Source: Thermodesulforhabdus norvegica
Lineage (GTDB): Bacteria; Desulfobacterota; Syntrophobacteria; Syntrophobacterales; Thermodesulforhabdaceae
Direction of reading: 5' to 3'
DNA: 64,000 nucleotides
Assembly: GCF_900114975.1 (NCBI RefSeq)
Contig: NZ_FOUU01000009.1
Location: 1-64,000, forward strand
Part shown: positions 22,014 through 30,901 of the stretch, in pieces
How the letters are laid out: the number at the start of each line of letters is the position of its first letter
Numbering within the stretch: position 1 is the stretch's first letter
Program-made: the position numbers and the translations under genes
The notes under the pieces: generated by a model
Database searches by the model: none
The model's input: the letters and a program-made list of their open reading frames with translations, nothing else
Told to the model about the DNA's origin: nothing

Positions 22014-22288
22014 GTTTTGTTTTCCAGAGGAAAGCAAACTGAAGTTTAGGGAATCATGAGTCTAAAGAAGGCGATGGTGCCGGAGCGGAAACCGTTGCCG
22101 TCCTGAAGTTCTGGAAATACGGAGCGTTAGCGTAAGGTGTGTTTCCAGTGATGGCCCGTCTGTTTGCCCTGGAATTTCTCCGGCGTGGCCCCTGCCGGCG
22201 CAGCCCGAAAGCCCGACCTTCACAGCCCGACTCTTCTTTCATAGGAAACCGGTGGGGAAATTTTAAAAACTGAGATTTTCTAAGTTGC
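22014..22288. other. Non-coding spacer upstream of mreB, edge of tRNA-Pro element
   Basis: About 275 bases without a credible gene. Only a 62-codon frame of odd composition exists. GC-rich stretches near 22190 (GCCCCTGCCGGCG) contrast with the AT-rich 22260-22290 just before the repeat of tRNA-Pro. Possibly older element debris. Confidence 0.4.
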
Positions 22289-22339
<51 letters not shown>

Positions 22340-22884
22340 GAATCTGTCTGATTGCCCTTCACTGCGGCTTACGGTTCGGCGAGATAGCAAACCTTACCTG
22401 GGGAGACATAGACCTTGCAAGCGGGGCAATCTACATCCGGGACCCCAAGAATAACACCACCCGTGTGGCCTACATGACCGATGCCGTGTCGAAAATGTTC
22501 GCTTCCAAAACCTCCGGACAGCCGGACGAATTTGTTTTCAAAGACAAAAAACACGGCAGGAAGATCCAGAAAATCTCCAAAGCCTTCGTGAGAAGCGTAA
22601 AAGCCCTGGGGCTAAACGAAGGCATCCAGGATCCCCGAATGAAGGTATGCTTTCACACACTGCGCCACACGTTCGGGTCCTGGCTCGTAATAGCCGGTGT
22701 TCCGATCTACACCGTCAAAGAGCTCATGGGACACAAGACACTCGCCATGACGGAGCGTTACGCACACCTTGCAGCAGAAGCCCAGAGAAAGGCCGTAAAA
22801 GAGCTCGAAAAGGTAGCCGGCAGGGTAAACCCCGACAACGCAATATCCTTTGCAGAACCCGGGGAACAGGGCCATGAGCAATGA
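22340..22884 (+). pseudogene. Tyrosine recombinase (phage-type integrase), N-terminus missing
   Basis: About 180 residues of the catalytic domain remain with all active-site residues: Arg in ALHCGLRFGEI, the H-x-x-R box in FHTLRHTFG, the second His in ELMGHKTLAMT and the Tyr nucleophile in TERYAHLA. The arm-binding and core-binding domains (about 150-200 residues) are missing; the frame begins directly at the tRNA-Pro repeat. In frame it continues from the tRNA sequence, so an apparent start at 22285 is an artefact. Probably the integrase of this element, disabled by deletion. Confidence 0.85.
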
Positions 22885-22892
22885 GTTAGAAC

Positions 22893-23247
22893 ACGTAAAG
22901 TACTGCTTGAACATTTTGCAGAAGAAAATCTGGAAGACGACACCGGCATATTCCTTCCCAGACACCTGCAAGCCCTGGAACGCTTTAGGAATCACCCCGA
23001 AACGAAAAAAATCCGGCTTCAGATCCTCCGGCAGGAAATGTGCCGTTTTTTTTTGCACATGATCCTTACGGTGCCGAACTATCCGGGGACAACGGCCGAC
23101 ATCGAATACCCGTACATGGTGCGCAGGATATTCGGTAAGACGATCACCGCCGTGGTTCGCATTGGCAAAAACAAACTTAAAGGAGACAGGGCCCGCAGGA
23201 TGCGGGCTACCATAGGCGGCGGGGAGGGTACCCTCCGGAGCACTTGA
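22893..23247 (+). pseudogene. Remnant reading frame of unknown origin
   Basis: An open stretch of about 118 codons follows the recombinase without an ATG until 23122; it begins after a TGA at 22877 region and includes LPRHLQALERF, LQILRQEM and IEYPYMVRRIF. It looks protein-coding in texture but matches no family I know. Its end runs into a decayed IS on the other strand, so it is probably truncated. Confidence 0.3.
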
Positions 23248-23506
23248 CCTTCAGAGCCTGCGTGCCGAACACCGTGAGCATACCGACCCACCATTGAACT
23301 TTGTTCTGTTTGAGATCCTGCTTGGGCGCCTCGTCCAGGGATGGTCTTGTGCCCCTTTAGGACTTCCGGCATGATATCTTTTTTACGATTGGCCCTTCAC
23401 CTGCGGATACGAATCCGCAAACGCCTTTCCCTTTCATCACACACCTCCTTTGCATGATCGAATTTACCTCCTACTACCGGTGCGCTTCAGCCGGGGGTCA
23501 CTATAC
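23222..23506 (-). pseudogene. Decayed second copy of the IS3-like element end
   Basis: The minus strand preserves the terminus GTATAGTGACCCCC (23506-23493) and a frameshifted version of the OrfA seen at 1-261: VLKGHKTI and the stretch around GTQALKV-equivalent (FGTQALKV in DNA near 23240-23265) are recognisable in two frames. Too many changes for function. Beyond it, 23507-23705 holds no gene. Confidence 0.7.
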
Positions 23507-23705
23507 GGACGCTTCGGATTTGCTTGCTCCGGTAGCCTGAAGCGGCCCCGGAGTCACGATGGGAATTTCAAAATCTGGGATTTTTACAAAATTTTTTATT
23601 CTTGCAGCAAAACCGAAAGGGGGGATAAGTCCGCAGGAGAATTGTAGTTTCGCCATGTCGCTTTTGGGCAGGTTCAAAGCGGATCATTGCTACAATCGAT
23701 TTTAA

Positions 23706-23734
23706 TTGCCTGCGGAAACAAAAATCTGTATAAA
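23706..23734 (+). promoter_or_regulatory. Promoter of lexA-dnaE
   Basis: TTGCCT (23706-23711), a 17-base spacer, then TATAAA (23729-23734); transcription would start around 23741, about 55 bases before the lexA ATG. Confidence 0.65.
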
Positions 23735-23742
23735 TGTTAATG

Positions 23743-23756
23743 CATAAATATTTATG
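23743..23756 (+). promoter_or_regulatory. Candidate LexA operator (perfect palindrome)
   Basis: CATAAATATTTATG is a perfect 14-base palindrome lying at about +1 to +15 of the predicted lexA promoter, where a repressor would block transcription. LexA normally represses its own gene through a dyad of this kind, but this sequence is not the E. coli CTGT-N8-ACAG box; LexA sites vary between bacterial groups. Confidence 0.5.
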
Positions 23757-23795
23757 GTATAGAAATCACCGCACAGAACGACAGGGCTTACGATC

Positions 23796-24401
23796 ATGAA
23801 AAAGCTAACCAGAAAGCAGACGGAAGTTTTGAACTTCCTCATTCAGTATCAGAAAGACCATGGCTTTCCTCCCACTATTCAAGAAATAATGGAAAAATTT
23901 GGTTTTTCATCGCCGAGAACGGCGGCCAGCCATCTGGATAGCCTTGAAAAGAAAGGGGCAATAAGAATCTCACGGGGGAAAGCAAGGGGAATAGAGATAC
24001 TAACTGCCCCTTTCGGGGGTGTGCCCCTCGTCGGGAAAATCCCGGCCGGTTTTCCCGAAGAAGCCATTGAAGACTTTCGGGAGGTTATTCCAATAGATCC
24101 GGGCTTTTTCGGCTCAGGGGTAAAGTTCGCCGTCAGGGTAAAGGGTGATTCGATGGAAGGGGCTGGAATAAGAGACGGAGACATCGTGATTATTCGCCAA
24201 CAGAGCAGCGCAGAGAATGGGCAGATCGTTGCGGCAATTGTTGACGGAGAAGTGACCCTGAAGAGGATTAAAAAATATCCCGACGGAAGGGTGGAATTGA
24301 GGCCTGAAAACCCTTCTTATAGGCCTCTTGTTTTCAGGCACCCCCAGTCGCCTCAAATTGTTGGAATAATGGTGGGTCTCATTAGAAAATCCAGTATTTA
24401 A
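23796..24401 (+). CDS. lexA: SOS repressor LexA
   Basis: 201 residues. Winged-helix DNA-binding domain at 1-65 (KLTRKQTEVLNFL, then GFPPTIQEIMEKFGFSS and TAASHLDSLEKKG). Self-cleavage site Ala84-Gly85 in KIPAGFPEE, the same numbering as E. coli. Serine nucleophile in VKGDSMEGAGI and the general-base Lys in VTLKRIKK. So it is a full, cleavable LexA. It leads an operon with dnaE, 18 bases downstream, which places the polymerase under SOS control. It sits inside the tRNA-Pro element. Confidence 0.95.
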   Translation: MKKLTRKQTEVLNFLIQYQKDHGFPPTIQEIMEKFGFSSPRTAASHLDSLEKKGAIRISRGKARGIEILTAPFGGVPLVGKIPAGFPEEAIEDFREVIPIDPGFFGSGVKFAVRVKGDSMEGAGIRDGDIVIIRQQSSAENGQIVAAIVDGEVTLKRIKKYPDGRVELRPENPSYRPLVFRHPQSPQIVGIMVGLIRKSSI

Positions 24402-24419
24402 AAAGCATTTGGGAAAATA

Positions 24420-26966
24420 ATGTTTTGCCACCTCCATGTCAGAAGTGCTTTTACATTTCTTTTCGGAACTTTTACTCCCGAACAGCTTGTACGTAGAGTA
24501 AAAGCCCTGGGAATGTCTTCTGTTGCTATTACCGACAGAGGAGGGCTTTACGGTGCAGTAAAATTCGTGAAAGCAGCAAATCGTGCAGGTATAAAACCCA
24601 TCCTGGGTATTGAAGCCCCCCTGTCGGATGGAAGCATACTGGTTTTGATTGTTAAAAACAAAGAGGGCTACAGCAACCTTGCCCGTCTTATAACCGCGAC
24701 AAAATTGGCACAAAGGGACGTATTTTCTCTTGATGACATAAACACTTATCACCGAGGGCTCATTTGTCTTACCGGAGGTCGGGACGGAAGGGCGTGGAAG
24801 CTTATCAGAAGCGGGAAGCTTGTCGAGGCAAAGGAATTTCTTGGGCTTTTAAAGGATATCTTCGAAGCAGATCTTTATGTTGAGATACAAAATCACTCCA
24901 TTAAAACAGACATAGAAGTTTCGGGTGAGCTAATGCGTCTGGCTAAAAAAATCGGTTCCAAAACTGTTGGTACCAACGCCGTAACCTTCTTGAAAAAGGA
25001 AGACTTCATAATTCATCAGATTCTCGTGAAAATACAACAGACAGTTCACCACAGAGCAATATCCCCTCTACCATGCGACGAATTTTATTTAAAAAGCGAA
25101 CAGGAGATGTCCTGTGTTCTTCCTCCGGAAGTTTTTCACGCAATCGGTGAAGTGGTTGAAAAGGTCGATTTCACCATGGAACTTTTCAGGGTGCACCCAC
25201 CGAAGGTATTTGACCGTGATACAGAAAGGCTAACAGAGCTATGTTTTAGAAATCTGGCTGTCAGGTACAAGCCGGTAACACTCGAGGTTCTGAGAAGGCT
25301 TGAAAAGGAACTTAATCTTATTTTTTCGAGGAATTTCTCCAGCTATTTTCTGGTAGTTTACGATGTCGTTTCCTGGGCAAGAAATCGAGGAATACGCTTG
25401 AGTATCCGGGGTTCTGCCGTGGGCTCTCTAGTAACCTATCTTCTTTTTGGAGGTCCTGACCCCATTGAACATAATCTTCTTTTTGAAAGATTTCTAAACG
25501 AAGGGCGCTTCGACCCACCCGACATAGATGTTGACTTTGATTCGGAACGAAGAAACGAGGTTATACGATACGTGTTCCACCGTTTCAAAGGCAAGGCCGC
25601 TTTCGTTTCAACCCTATCAACCTACAGGGCAAGAGGTGCTGTAAGGGATGTTGCGCGAGCCATGGGAAGGCATCTCGGAGAAGTCTCAGAACTTACAAAG
25701 TTTCTCCCGTATCATCTCCGCCCGAACGAAATTAACGAGGCTTTAAAAAAATTACCTGAGCTTGCAGAAAGCCCACTGCACGAAGAAAATGAGCTCGTGA
25801 GGCTTGTAGGAAACCTAAGCGGTCTTCCAAGACAAATTTCCACACACCTCGGGGGTATCATCCTCTCTGAAAGTCTATTGGACATGGTGCCTCTTGAGCT
25901 TTCCCCTTCCGGTTTTCCTTTATCCCAATATGACAAAGATGACATTGAAAAACTGGGACTTCCCAAGTTTGATTTTCTTGGACTTAGAATGCACACGGCC
26001 ATTTCTAAAACCCTTTCCTACATAAAAGAAAACGGTAAAGCACTGGATTTGGATAACATCCATCTTAATGATTCAGACACCTACAGGTTATTATGCTCAA
26101 CCGAGACTGTGGGTGTTTTCCAGCTGGAAAGTCCTGGCCAGAGGCAGCTTTTAAGCAGATTACAACCGAAATGTTTTTCAGACTTAATGATTGAAATTTC
26201 ACTTTTTCGCCCGGGCCCGATGCAGGCAAAAATGGCAACCCCTTTCATAAGGCGCAAACACGGGAAAGAACCCGTGGAATATTTTTGCCCTGAGCTAAAG
26301 CCTATTCTTGAAGAAACCTACGGGATTCTCGTCTATCAGGAGCAAGTTTTGAAGATGGTGGCAAAGTTGACAAACTCCAGCCTGGAATGGGCAGATGTAT
26401 TCAGGCGTTCCATGACCCATGATAGAAGCCCTGAGGAAATGGAAAAACTCAGGGTTGAGTTCATTTCAAGGTGTATCAAGTCGGGCTATTCACGTTTTGT
26501 TGCAGAAAAAGCATGGAAACAGATTTCTGCTTTCGCTTCTTACGGTTTTTGTAAGGCCCATGCTGCGGCCTTCGCATACATAACTTATCAGTCGGCATAT
26601 CTTAAAGCTCATTTCCCTCTTGAGTTCTATCTCGGGCTGTTAAACTCCGGTCAAGTGGGCAGTTACCCACCATGGGTGATTCTAAACGAAGCAAGAAGGC
26701 GCTTCCCGGTGTACCCACCACACGTAAACTTCAGCCGTTTTGAATACACGATTGAAAGTAACGGCATCCGAGTAGGGTTTTGTGCGGTGAAGGGAATTGG
26801 GGCAAAAACGGCTGAGAAAATTGTAAAAGATAGAGAAGCTCACGGTCCCTTTAAGTCGATCCCGGAATTCCTTGCCCGTGTAAAGTTGAGCCGAAAAATT
26901 TTCTGTACGCTTTTCACCATAGGAGCTTTTGATGGGCTCGGAAACAATGAAGGAAAGGTCGCTTAA
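24420..26966 (+). CDS. dnaE2: DNA polymerase III alpha-type subunit, error-prone DnaE2-like
   Basis: 848 residues. PHP domain (CHLHVRSAFTFLFG at the N-terminus), palm with RGSAVGSLVTYLLFG and catalytic PPDIDVDFD near residue 368, the third carboxylate in KFDFLGLR near 517, fingers with IEISLFRPGPMQ and YGILVYQEQVL, and a helix-hairpin-helix near the end (GAKTAEKIV). Compact size, lexA partnership and lack of a long C-terminal clamp/tau region suggest the translesion DnaE2 class, not the replicative enzyme. The frame ends at LGNNEGKVA while the next frame continues with the OB-fold part of the same protein. No imuB is next to it. Confidence 0.85.
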   Translation: MFCHLHVRSAFTFLFGTFTPEQLVRRVKALGMSSVAITDRGGLYGAVKFVKAANRAGIKPILGIEAPLSDGSILVLIVKNKEGYSNLARLITATKLAQRDVFSLDDINTYHRGLICLTGGRDGRAWKLIRSGKLVEAKEFLGLLKDIFEADLYVEIQNHSIKTDIEVSGELMRLAKKIGSKTVGTNAVTFLKKEDFIIHQILVKIQQTVHHRAISPLPCDEFYLKSEQEMSCVLPPEVFHAIGEVVEKVDFTMELFRVHPPKVFDRDTERLTELCFRNLAVRYKPVTLEVLRRLEKELNLIFSRNFSSYFLVVYDVVSWARNRGIRLSIRGSAVGSLVTYLLFGGPDPIEHNLLFERFLNEGRFDPPDIDVDFDSERRNEVIRYVFHRFKGKAAFVSTLSTYRARGAVRDVARAMGRHLGEVSELTKFLPYHLRPNEINEALKKLPELAESPLHEENELVRLVGNLSGLPRQISTHLGGIILSESLLDMVPLELSPSGFPLSQYDKDDIEKLGLPKFDFLGLRMHTAISKTLSYIKENGKALDLDNIHLNDSDTYRLLCSTETVGVFQLESPGQRQLLSRLQPKCFSDLMIEISLFRPGPMQAKMATPFIRRKHGKEPVEYFCPELKPILEETYGILVYQEQVLKMVAKLTNSSLEWADVFRRSMTHDRSPEEMEKLRVEFISRCIKSGYSRFVAEKAWKQISAFASYGFCKAHAAAFAYITYQSAYLKAHFPLEFYLGLLNSGQVGSYPPWVILNEARRRFPVYPPHVNFSRFEYTIESNGIRVGFCAVKGIGAKTAEKIVKDREAHGPFKSIPEFLARVKLSRKIFCTLFTIGAFDGLGNNEGKVA

Positions 26967-27381
26967 GGTTGCTATTGCAGAAAGGGAGTGTCTTACAGTA
27001 AACGTCAAGGTACACCCCCTTGAGCCATTCAGACATTTTTTGACGAGCAAAAACGCAATAAATAGTAAAAAACTGAGGAATATCCCGAATGGTCGCCATG
27101 TAAAAATACCGGGCCGCATTATTCTGGTTCACACACCACCGACTCGGAGTGGGAAACGGATAATGTTTATAACAGCAGAAGACGAGCTGGGCCTCATTGA
27201 TTTGGTTCTCTTCCCTGATGCCCAGAAAAAGTACGCTAAAATTATTTTAGCAAACTCTTTATGCTTGTTTGAAGGTGCTGTTAAACGCATTGGTGAAAGA
27301 ACATGCTGTGTAGTCATCTCTAAAGCCGTGCCTTTGGTTATGGATAAAAACATGACCTGCCGTTCGTGCGATACACTTTAG
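26932..27381 (+). CDS. OB-fold C-terminal part of DnaE2-like polymerase, separate frame
   Basis: About 149 residues from ATG 26932, overlapping the previous gene by 35 bases in the +1 frame. It begins with LTVNVKVHPLEPFRHFL, the segment that follows the HhH in DnaE2, then the OB-fold signature in KIPGRIILVHTPPTRSGKR and FITAEDELGLIDLVLFP. Together the two frames equal one DnaE2 of about 990 residues. Either a real split with coupled translation, or a frameshift mutation or sequencing error. Confidence 0.75.
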   Translation: MGSETMKERSLKVAIAERECLTVNVKVHPLEPFRHFLTSKNAINSKKLRNIPNGRHVKIPGRIILVHTPPTRSGKRIMFITAEDELGLIDLVLFPDAQKKYAKIILANSLCLFEGAVKRIGERTCCVVISKAVPLVMDKNMTCRSCDTL

Positions 27382-27407
27382 CGTGATTTGGCCGAAAGTT
27401 TTCATCT

Positions 27408-27803
27408 TTATGCCTTGCCGAGACGATTACCAAGGCGGTTTATGGCGGCCATGAGCACAAAATCCCCCGGCGAGATCCCACAGACCTTCCCGGGAACCAC
27501 TCTGTTTATAATATCCCTCAGCCCAATTCTTTCTGCCACCTCAAAAAATGCCATGGGAAGGCCGAACTGCCGGGAGCTTACCTTTTTGGGTTCCTGATGC
27601 TTCCGGGCTTCTTCAATCAGCTTCAATATATCTTCTGCAGTGCCCGGGTAAACCTGCCGGGTCACAACCTTACTCTTTCCCGATCCCCTGGTCTTTCCCG
27701 TAGCATTTGGATCGACCTTTACACGATAGGATCGGGAGTAATAGTAATATTTCCTGTTGCCCCGTTTTCTTGCTATTATTGTTCTGGTTCCTTTTGTTTC
27801 CAT
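27408..27803 (-). pseudogene. IS1634/IS4-type transposase, N-terminal fragment
   Basis: 131 codons matching the start of IS1634-like transposases: RKYYYYSRSYRV, then the region FGLPMAFFEVAERIGLRDII and VLMAAINR. The catalytic DDE portion, most of the protein, is missing; the frame stops after NRLGNRLGKA. No terminal repeats seen. It lies between dnaE and the right-hand tRNA-Pro repeat. 27804-27953 holds no gene. Confidence 0.75.
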
Positions 27804-27953
27804 AGCAATTACATTTTACAGATTACTTCCATACATTTCAAAAATAAAACGAATTTAAGTATACAGTTACACTATGTGGAACAATAAATCTTTGAAAACT
27901 CTAGAATTTCCAGTAGGCGTTTACAAAAAATGGAAAATTTGAGTTGAAATCAT

Positions 27954-28040
<87 letters not shown>

Positions 28041-28099
28041 ACCTTTTTTCTCAACTAACACAGCTAATCGGGGAATGCAAGAAAAGTGTCCTAAAGGGG

Positions 28100-28654
28100 C
28101 TACAGGCTGAAAAGCTCCGGATACTGCAACATACAAAGGCCGAAAGCCGAAACAATCAATCCGTGGTTTATTTTGCCTTCACGAATCATCTCAGCAATTG
28201 TGCGTGCGGGAACAGTTATTACCTCAATATCCTCCAGCTCATCTAACTGCTGGTCATGGATCTGCTTTGCATTTTTCCCCAGGAACGTAAAACACCTGTT
28301 GGTTTGAATTGCAGGATTGGGATATACCATACCGACAGGTAAAAGCTCCTCGACTTCGTATCCCGTTTCTTCGCGAAGTTCTCTCAGGGCAGCTTCCTCG
28401 GGAGTATCTCCTGGGTCTATAACACCTCCCGGAAACTCCAGTGTAAAGTCTCGAACCCCATGTCGGTACTGTTTTACCAGGATAACATTCTTTTCAGGTG
28501 TAAGCGCCACGACATTAACCCAATCGCTCAACTGAAGAGCATAGACGTTATACCTTCTTTTGTTCCGAGGCATGATCACACTGTCAATACGCACCCTGAA
28601 CATCCCCGCACAGTGCTCCAGCCTGCTGTCAACAACCTTCCAAGGACTGCTCAT
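28100..28654 (-). CDS. Nudix hydrolase, ADP-ribose pyrophosphatase-like
   Basis: 184 residues. The Nudix box fits GX5EX7REUXEEXGU: it starts at GGVIDPGD and runs through AALRELREETGYEVEEL. Upstream strands (VNVVALTPEKNVILVKQYRHGV) and the downstream MVYPNPAIQTNR segment match ADP-ribose/NDP-sugar pyrophosphatases. It probably cleaves ADP-ribose to AMP and ribose-5-phosphate. Its start overlaps the Sir2 stop by 4 bases, a pairing that makes sense since Sir2 releases O-acyl-ADP-ribose. Substrate remains an inference. Confidence 0.88.
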   Translation of the reverse strand: MSSPWKVVDSRLEHCAGMFRVRIDSVIMPRNKRRYNVYALQLSDWVNVVALTPEKNVILVKQYRHGVRDFTLEFPGGVIDPGDTPEEAALRELREETGYEVEELLPVGMVYPNPAIQTNRCFTFLGKNAKQIHDQQLDELEDIEVITVPARTIAEMIREGKINHGLIVSAFGLCMLQYPELFSL

Positions 28655-29397
28655 TTCTGCGAGATCTCCTCAAAAGTAAGCAATTCGGGTAATACCTCAC
28701 CGGCCCTGCCCAATATGGTGCAGGCATAATAAGGAGATTGAGGCGTCCGTTCAAGATTAACCTCAACCACATAAGCGCCGTGAGATGCCGCGAAACGACC
28801 GAAAGAAGCGGCAGGTTCAACAACTCCCGAGGTGCCCACAATCAAAAGCACCTCGGCACTCATGAGAGCATCCAGAGCTCCCTTTAAAATCCCCTCGTCC
28901 AGGCTCTCTCCGAACCACACCACATCAGGCCTTTCCAGACCTCCACATAGGCTGCACACGGGCGGAAGATCCATCTCAAGCCTATCGTCGTCCCTAAGCC
29001 TCCCGCACTTCACACATCTTACACGCCATATGCTGCCGTGTATTTCCAGGACGTTCCTGCTCCCCGCCTTTTGATGCAGCCCATCAATATTCTGGGTAAT
29101 TACAAGTACGGGTTTGTAGCTTTCAAAACCGGCCAGGGCCAAATGAGCGGGATTGGGTTTGCATTTCGAGATAAGCCGTCTCCTCCATAAATAAAACTCC
29201 CAGACGAGGACAGGGTTTTTCGAGAAGGCTTGAGGGGTTGCAAGGTCCGTGGCGCGGTACGATCTCCAGAGGCCACCTTCACCCCGGAAGGTGGGAACAC
29301 CGGATTCGGCCGAAATCCCAGCACCGGTTAAAACAACCAGCTTCTTTGAATCCATGATTCGCTTCCTGATATTCCGGATCAGGTCGCGGTCCGTCAA
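28651..29397 (-). CDS. cobB: NAD-dependent protein deacylase, Sir2 family
   Basis: 248 residues. Rossmann NAD site GAGISAESGVPTFRG, the TQNIDGLHQKAG block, catalytic His in LEIHGS, and the zinc site with two CxxC pairs (CVKC and CSLC). It removes acyl groups from lysine using NAD, releasing nicotinamide and O-acyl-ADP-ribose. It overlaps both neighbours by 4 bases and lies between an ATP-grasp gene and a Nudix gene, so this is one translationally coupled unit. Confidence 0.93.
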   Translation of the reverse strand: MTDRDLIRNIRKRIMDSKKLVVLTGAGISAESGVPTFRGEGGLWRSYRATDLATPQAFSKNPVLVWEFYLWRRRLISKCKPNPAHLALAGFESYKPVLVITQNIDGLHQKAGSRNVLEIHGSIWRVRCVKCGRLRDDDRLEMDLPPVCSLCGGLERPDVVWFGESLDEGILKGALDALMSAEVLLIVGTSGVVEPAASFGRFAASHGAYVVEVNLERTPQSPYYACTILGRAGEVLPELLTFEEISQK

Positions 29398-30188
29398 ATC
29401 CAGCCCTCCTTTTCGGCCCTTGAGAAAATCTTGTTGATGTCCAGCCCTCTGCGTCTGAAACCTTCTAAACCGTAAACCATATTCGCCTCTAAAACCAGAT
29501 AAGACTCGCCTCGTGGTAATATATCCAGACCCACCTCATCAAAACCGCACCTTTCGGCTACCCATCGGGCAAACTCCAGGGCGTCTTCGGGTATATTTTC
29601 GAACTCCACACTGCCGCCCCGCGAAACATTATGCCTGAAATCACCCGGTTTACCGATTCTCCAGTAGGCGTGGATGACATGGCCTGCAAAAACCACGATC
29701 CTTAAATCTCTACTGGCGGGAATATACTCCTGGACGTAGGCCGGATGATACAGGCTAAGATAAGTTTCCAGTTCCTTTTCGTCACGGATGAGAAAGACCT
29801 CTTTTCCCTGAGAACCACCAACAGCCCGTTTGCCAACAAAAGGAAAGGAAAAATCACGGAGTATTCGCTCTTCTTTACGTGCCCCATAATAGATTTTGGT
29901 TCTCGGATGTGGAATTCCAAGCCATTGAAAAAGCAGAGACTGCCTTATCTTGTTCCCCATGAAGGAATAAAAATTTCCGGGAAAGACACGTTTGCCCAGG
30001 GCTTTAAAAAGAGGATCGAGAACCTGACCGGGATAAAAGACATCAGAAGCTTCACCAAGCACCCGATGTATCGTTTCTGAGTTAACGTCAAGGTCTAAAG
30101 CCTCCTTCGGTTGCCTTATGCTCCTGCAGACCCTCAGGTGTCTTCCCAGAGCGTACTTAACGCGGCTATTTTCCAAGAGCCCTGGCAA
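29394..30188 (-). CDS. ATP-grasp ligase, RimK-like
   Basis: 264 residues. The C-terminal two-thirds show an ATP-grasp fold: FPFVGKRAVGGSQGKEVFLI for the glycine-rich nucleotide loop, AYVQEYIPASRDLRIVVFAG for the hinge region, HNVSRGG, and metal-binding acids and Asn in VGLDILPRG-YLVLEANMVYG. RimK-type enzymes add amino acids such as glutamate to a carboxylate. The acceptor is unknown. It overlaps the 231-residue gene upstream by 23 bases and the Sir2 gene by 4. The N-terminal 70 residues are not conserved enough to interpret. Confidence 0.8.
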   Translation of the reverse strand: MPGLLENSRVKYALGRHLRVCRSIRQPKEALDLDVNSETIHRVLGEASDVFYPGQVLDPLFKALGKRVFPGNFYSFMGNKIRQSLLFQWLGIPHPRTKIYYGARKEERILRDFSFPFVGKRAVGGSQGKEVFLIRDEKELETYLSLYHPAYVQEYIPASRDLRIVVFAGHVIHAYWRIGKPGDFRHNVSRGGSVEFENIPEDALEFARWVAERCGFDEVGLDILPRGESYLVLEANMVYGLEGFRRRGLDINKIFSRAEKEGWI

Positions 30189-30861
30189 CCCGGTAACCCT
30201 CCGCCGTCAGTGCCATAGCAGGAAGATTCCAGCGGGTTTTAACAACAACGACCCAACCCGATTCTTCCAGCACCCTGAGAGCCCTTTCCAGCGTTGCCAT
30301 GGTGGAGCGAAACCTTCCGGTTCCCATGTCCTCCATCATCCGCTCCGGAGTAATGTTTGCGGGCACATGAGGTCGATAGAAAAGCTCTGCGGCAATTTCA
30401 TGAAGGTACACATCACCCCTTATAGGCCCCCTTGCCCTTATGCACTTACACCTGGAGGTGCTGATCTGCTTTAAGGGGATATCACCATCCGGATCATGAA
30501 TAACAACGGTGATGAGCCAGCCCGTTAGTGGAGCAATCTCTTCTTTCACCTTCTCGTACATGAGTTCAACTAGATTTTTTCGTTCGTCCTGAGCAAATAG
30601 AAAACCGACCTTCTTTTCCCACAAGACCACTTTCCACTTTGCATAACCGGCCGATTCGAGCAGATGTTGATACTGAGCCAGCCTCCCTTCGATATACCCG
30701 GGCTTTAAAACCTCTCTTGTAATCCTGGATTCAAAAACACCGAGAAGTCTGTAAAGGGGTGTAGAAGTCCTGCGTATATCCTTCCGCCGTAGTGCACTGA
30801 TTAACATGATTTGCTGAAGCCTTGGAATGCTTTTCCCGGGTTCAGAGTCTTTCTTCTTCAC
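30166..30861 (-). CDS. Unknown protein, 231 aa, possible C-terminal winged helix
   Basis: Basic N-terminus and no membrane helix. The last 75 residues (MEDMGTGRFRSTMATLERAL, then VLEESGWVVVV and LTAEGYRVARAL) read like a winged-helix domain, so a regulator or nucleic-acid-binding role is possible. The middle VITVVIHDPDGDIP-like strand is unassigned. I do not recognise the family. It is cotranscribed between trmB (40 bases upstream) and the ATP-grasp gene, which it overlaps. Confidence 0.55.
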   Translation of the reverse strand: MKKKDSEPGKSIPRLQQIMLISALRRKDIRRTSTPLYRLLGVFESRITREVLKPGYIEGRLAQYQHLLESAGYAKWKVVLWEKKVGFLFAQDERKNLVELMYEKVKEEIAPLTGWLITVVIHDPDGDIPLKQISTSRCKCIRARGPIRGDVYLHEIAAELFYRPHVPANITPERMMEDMGTGRFRSTMATLERALRVLEESGWVVVVKTRWNLPAMALTAEGYRVARALGK

Positions 30862-30901
30862 AGGCCCGGTTCCTTAAAAATTAATCGGTGCCTTAATAAC
30901 A

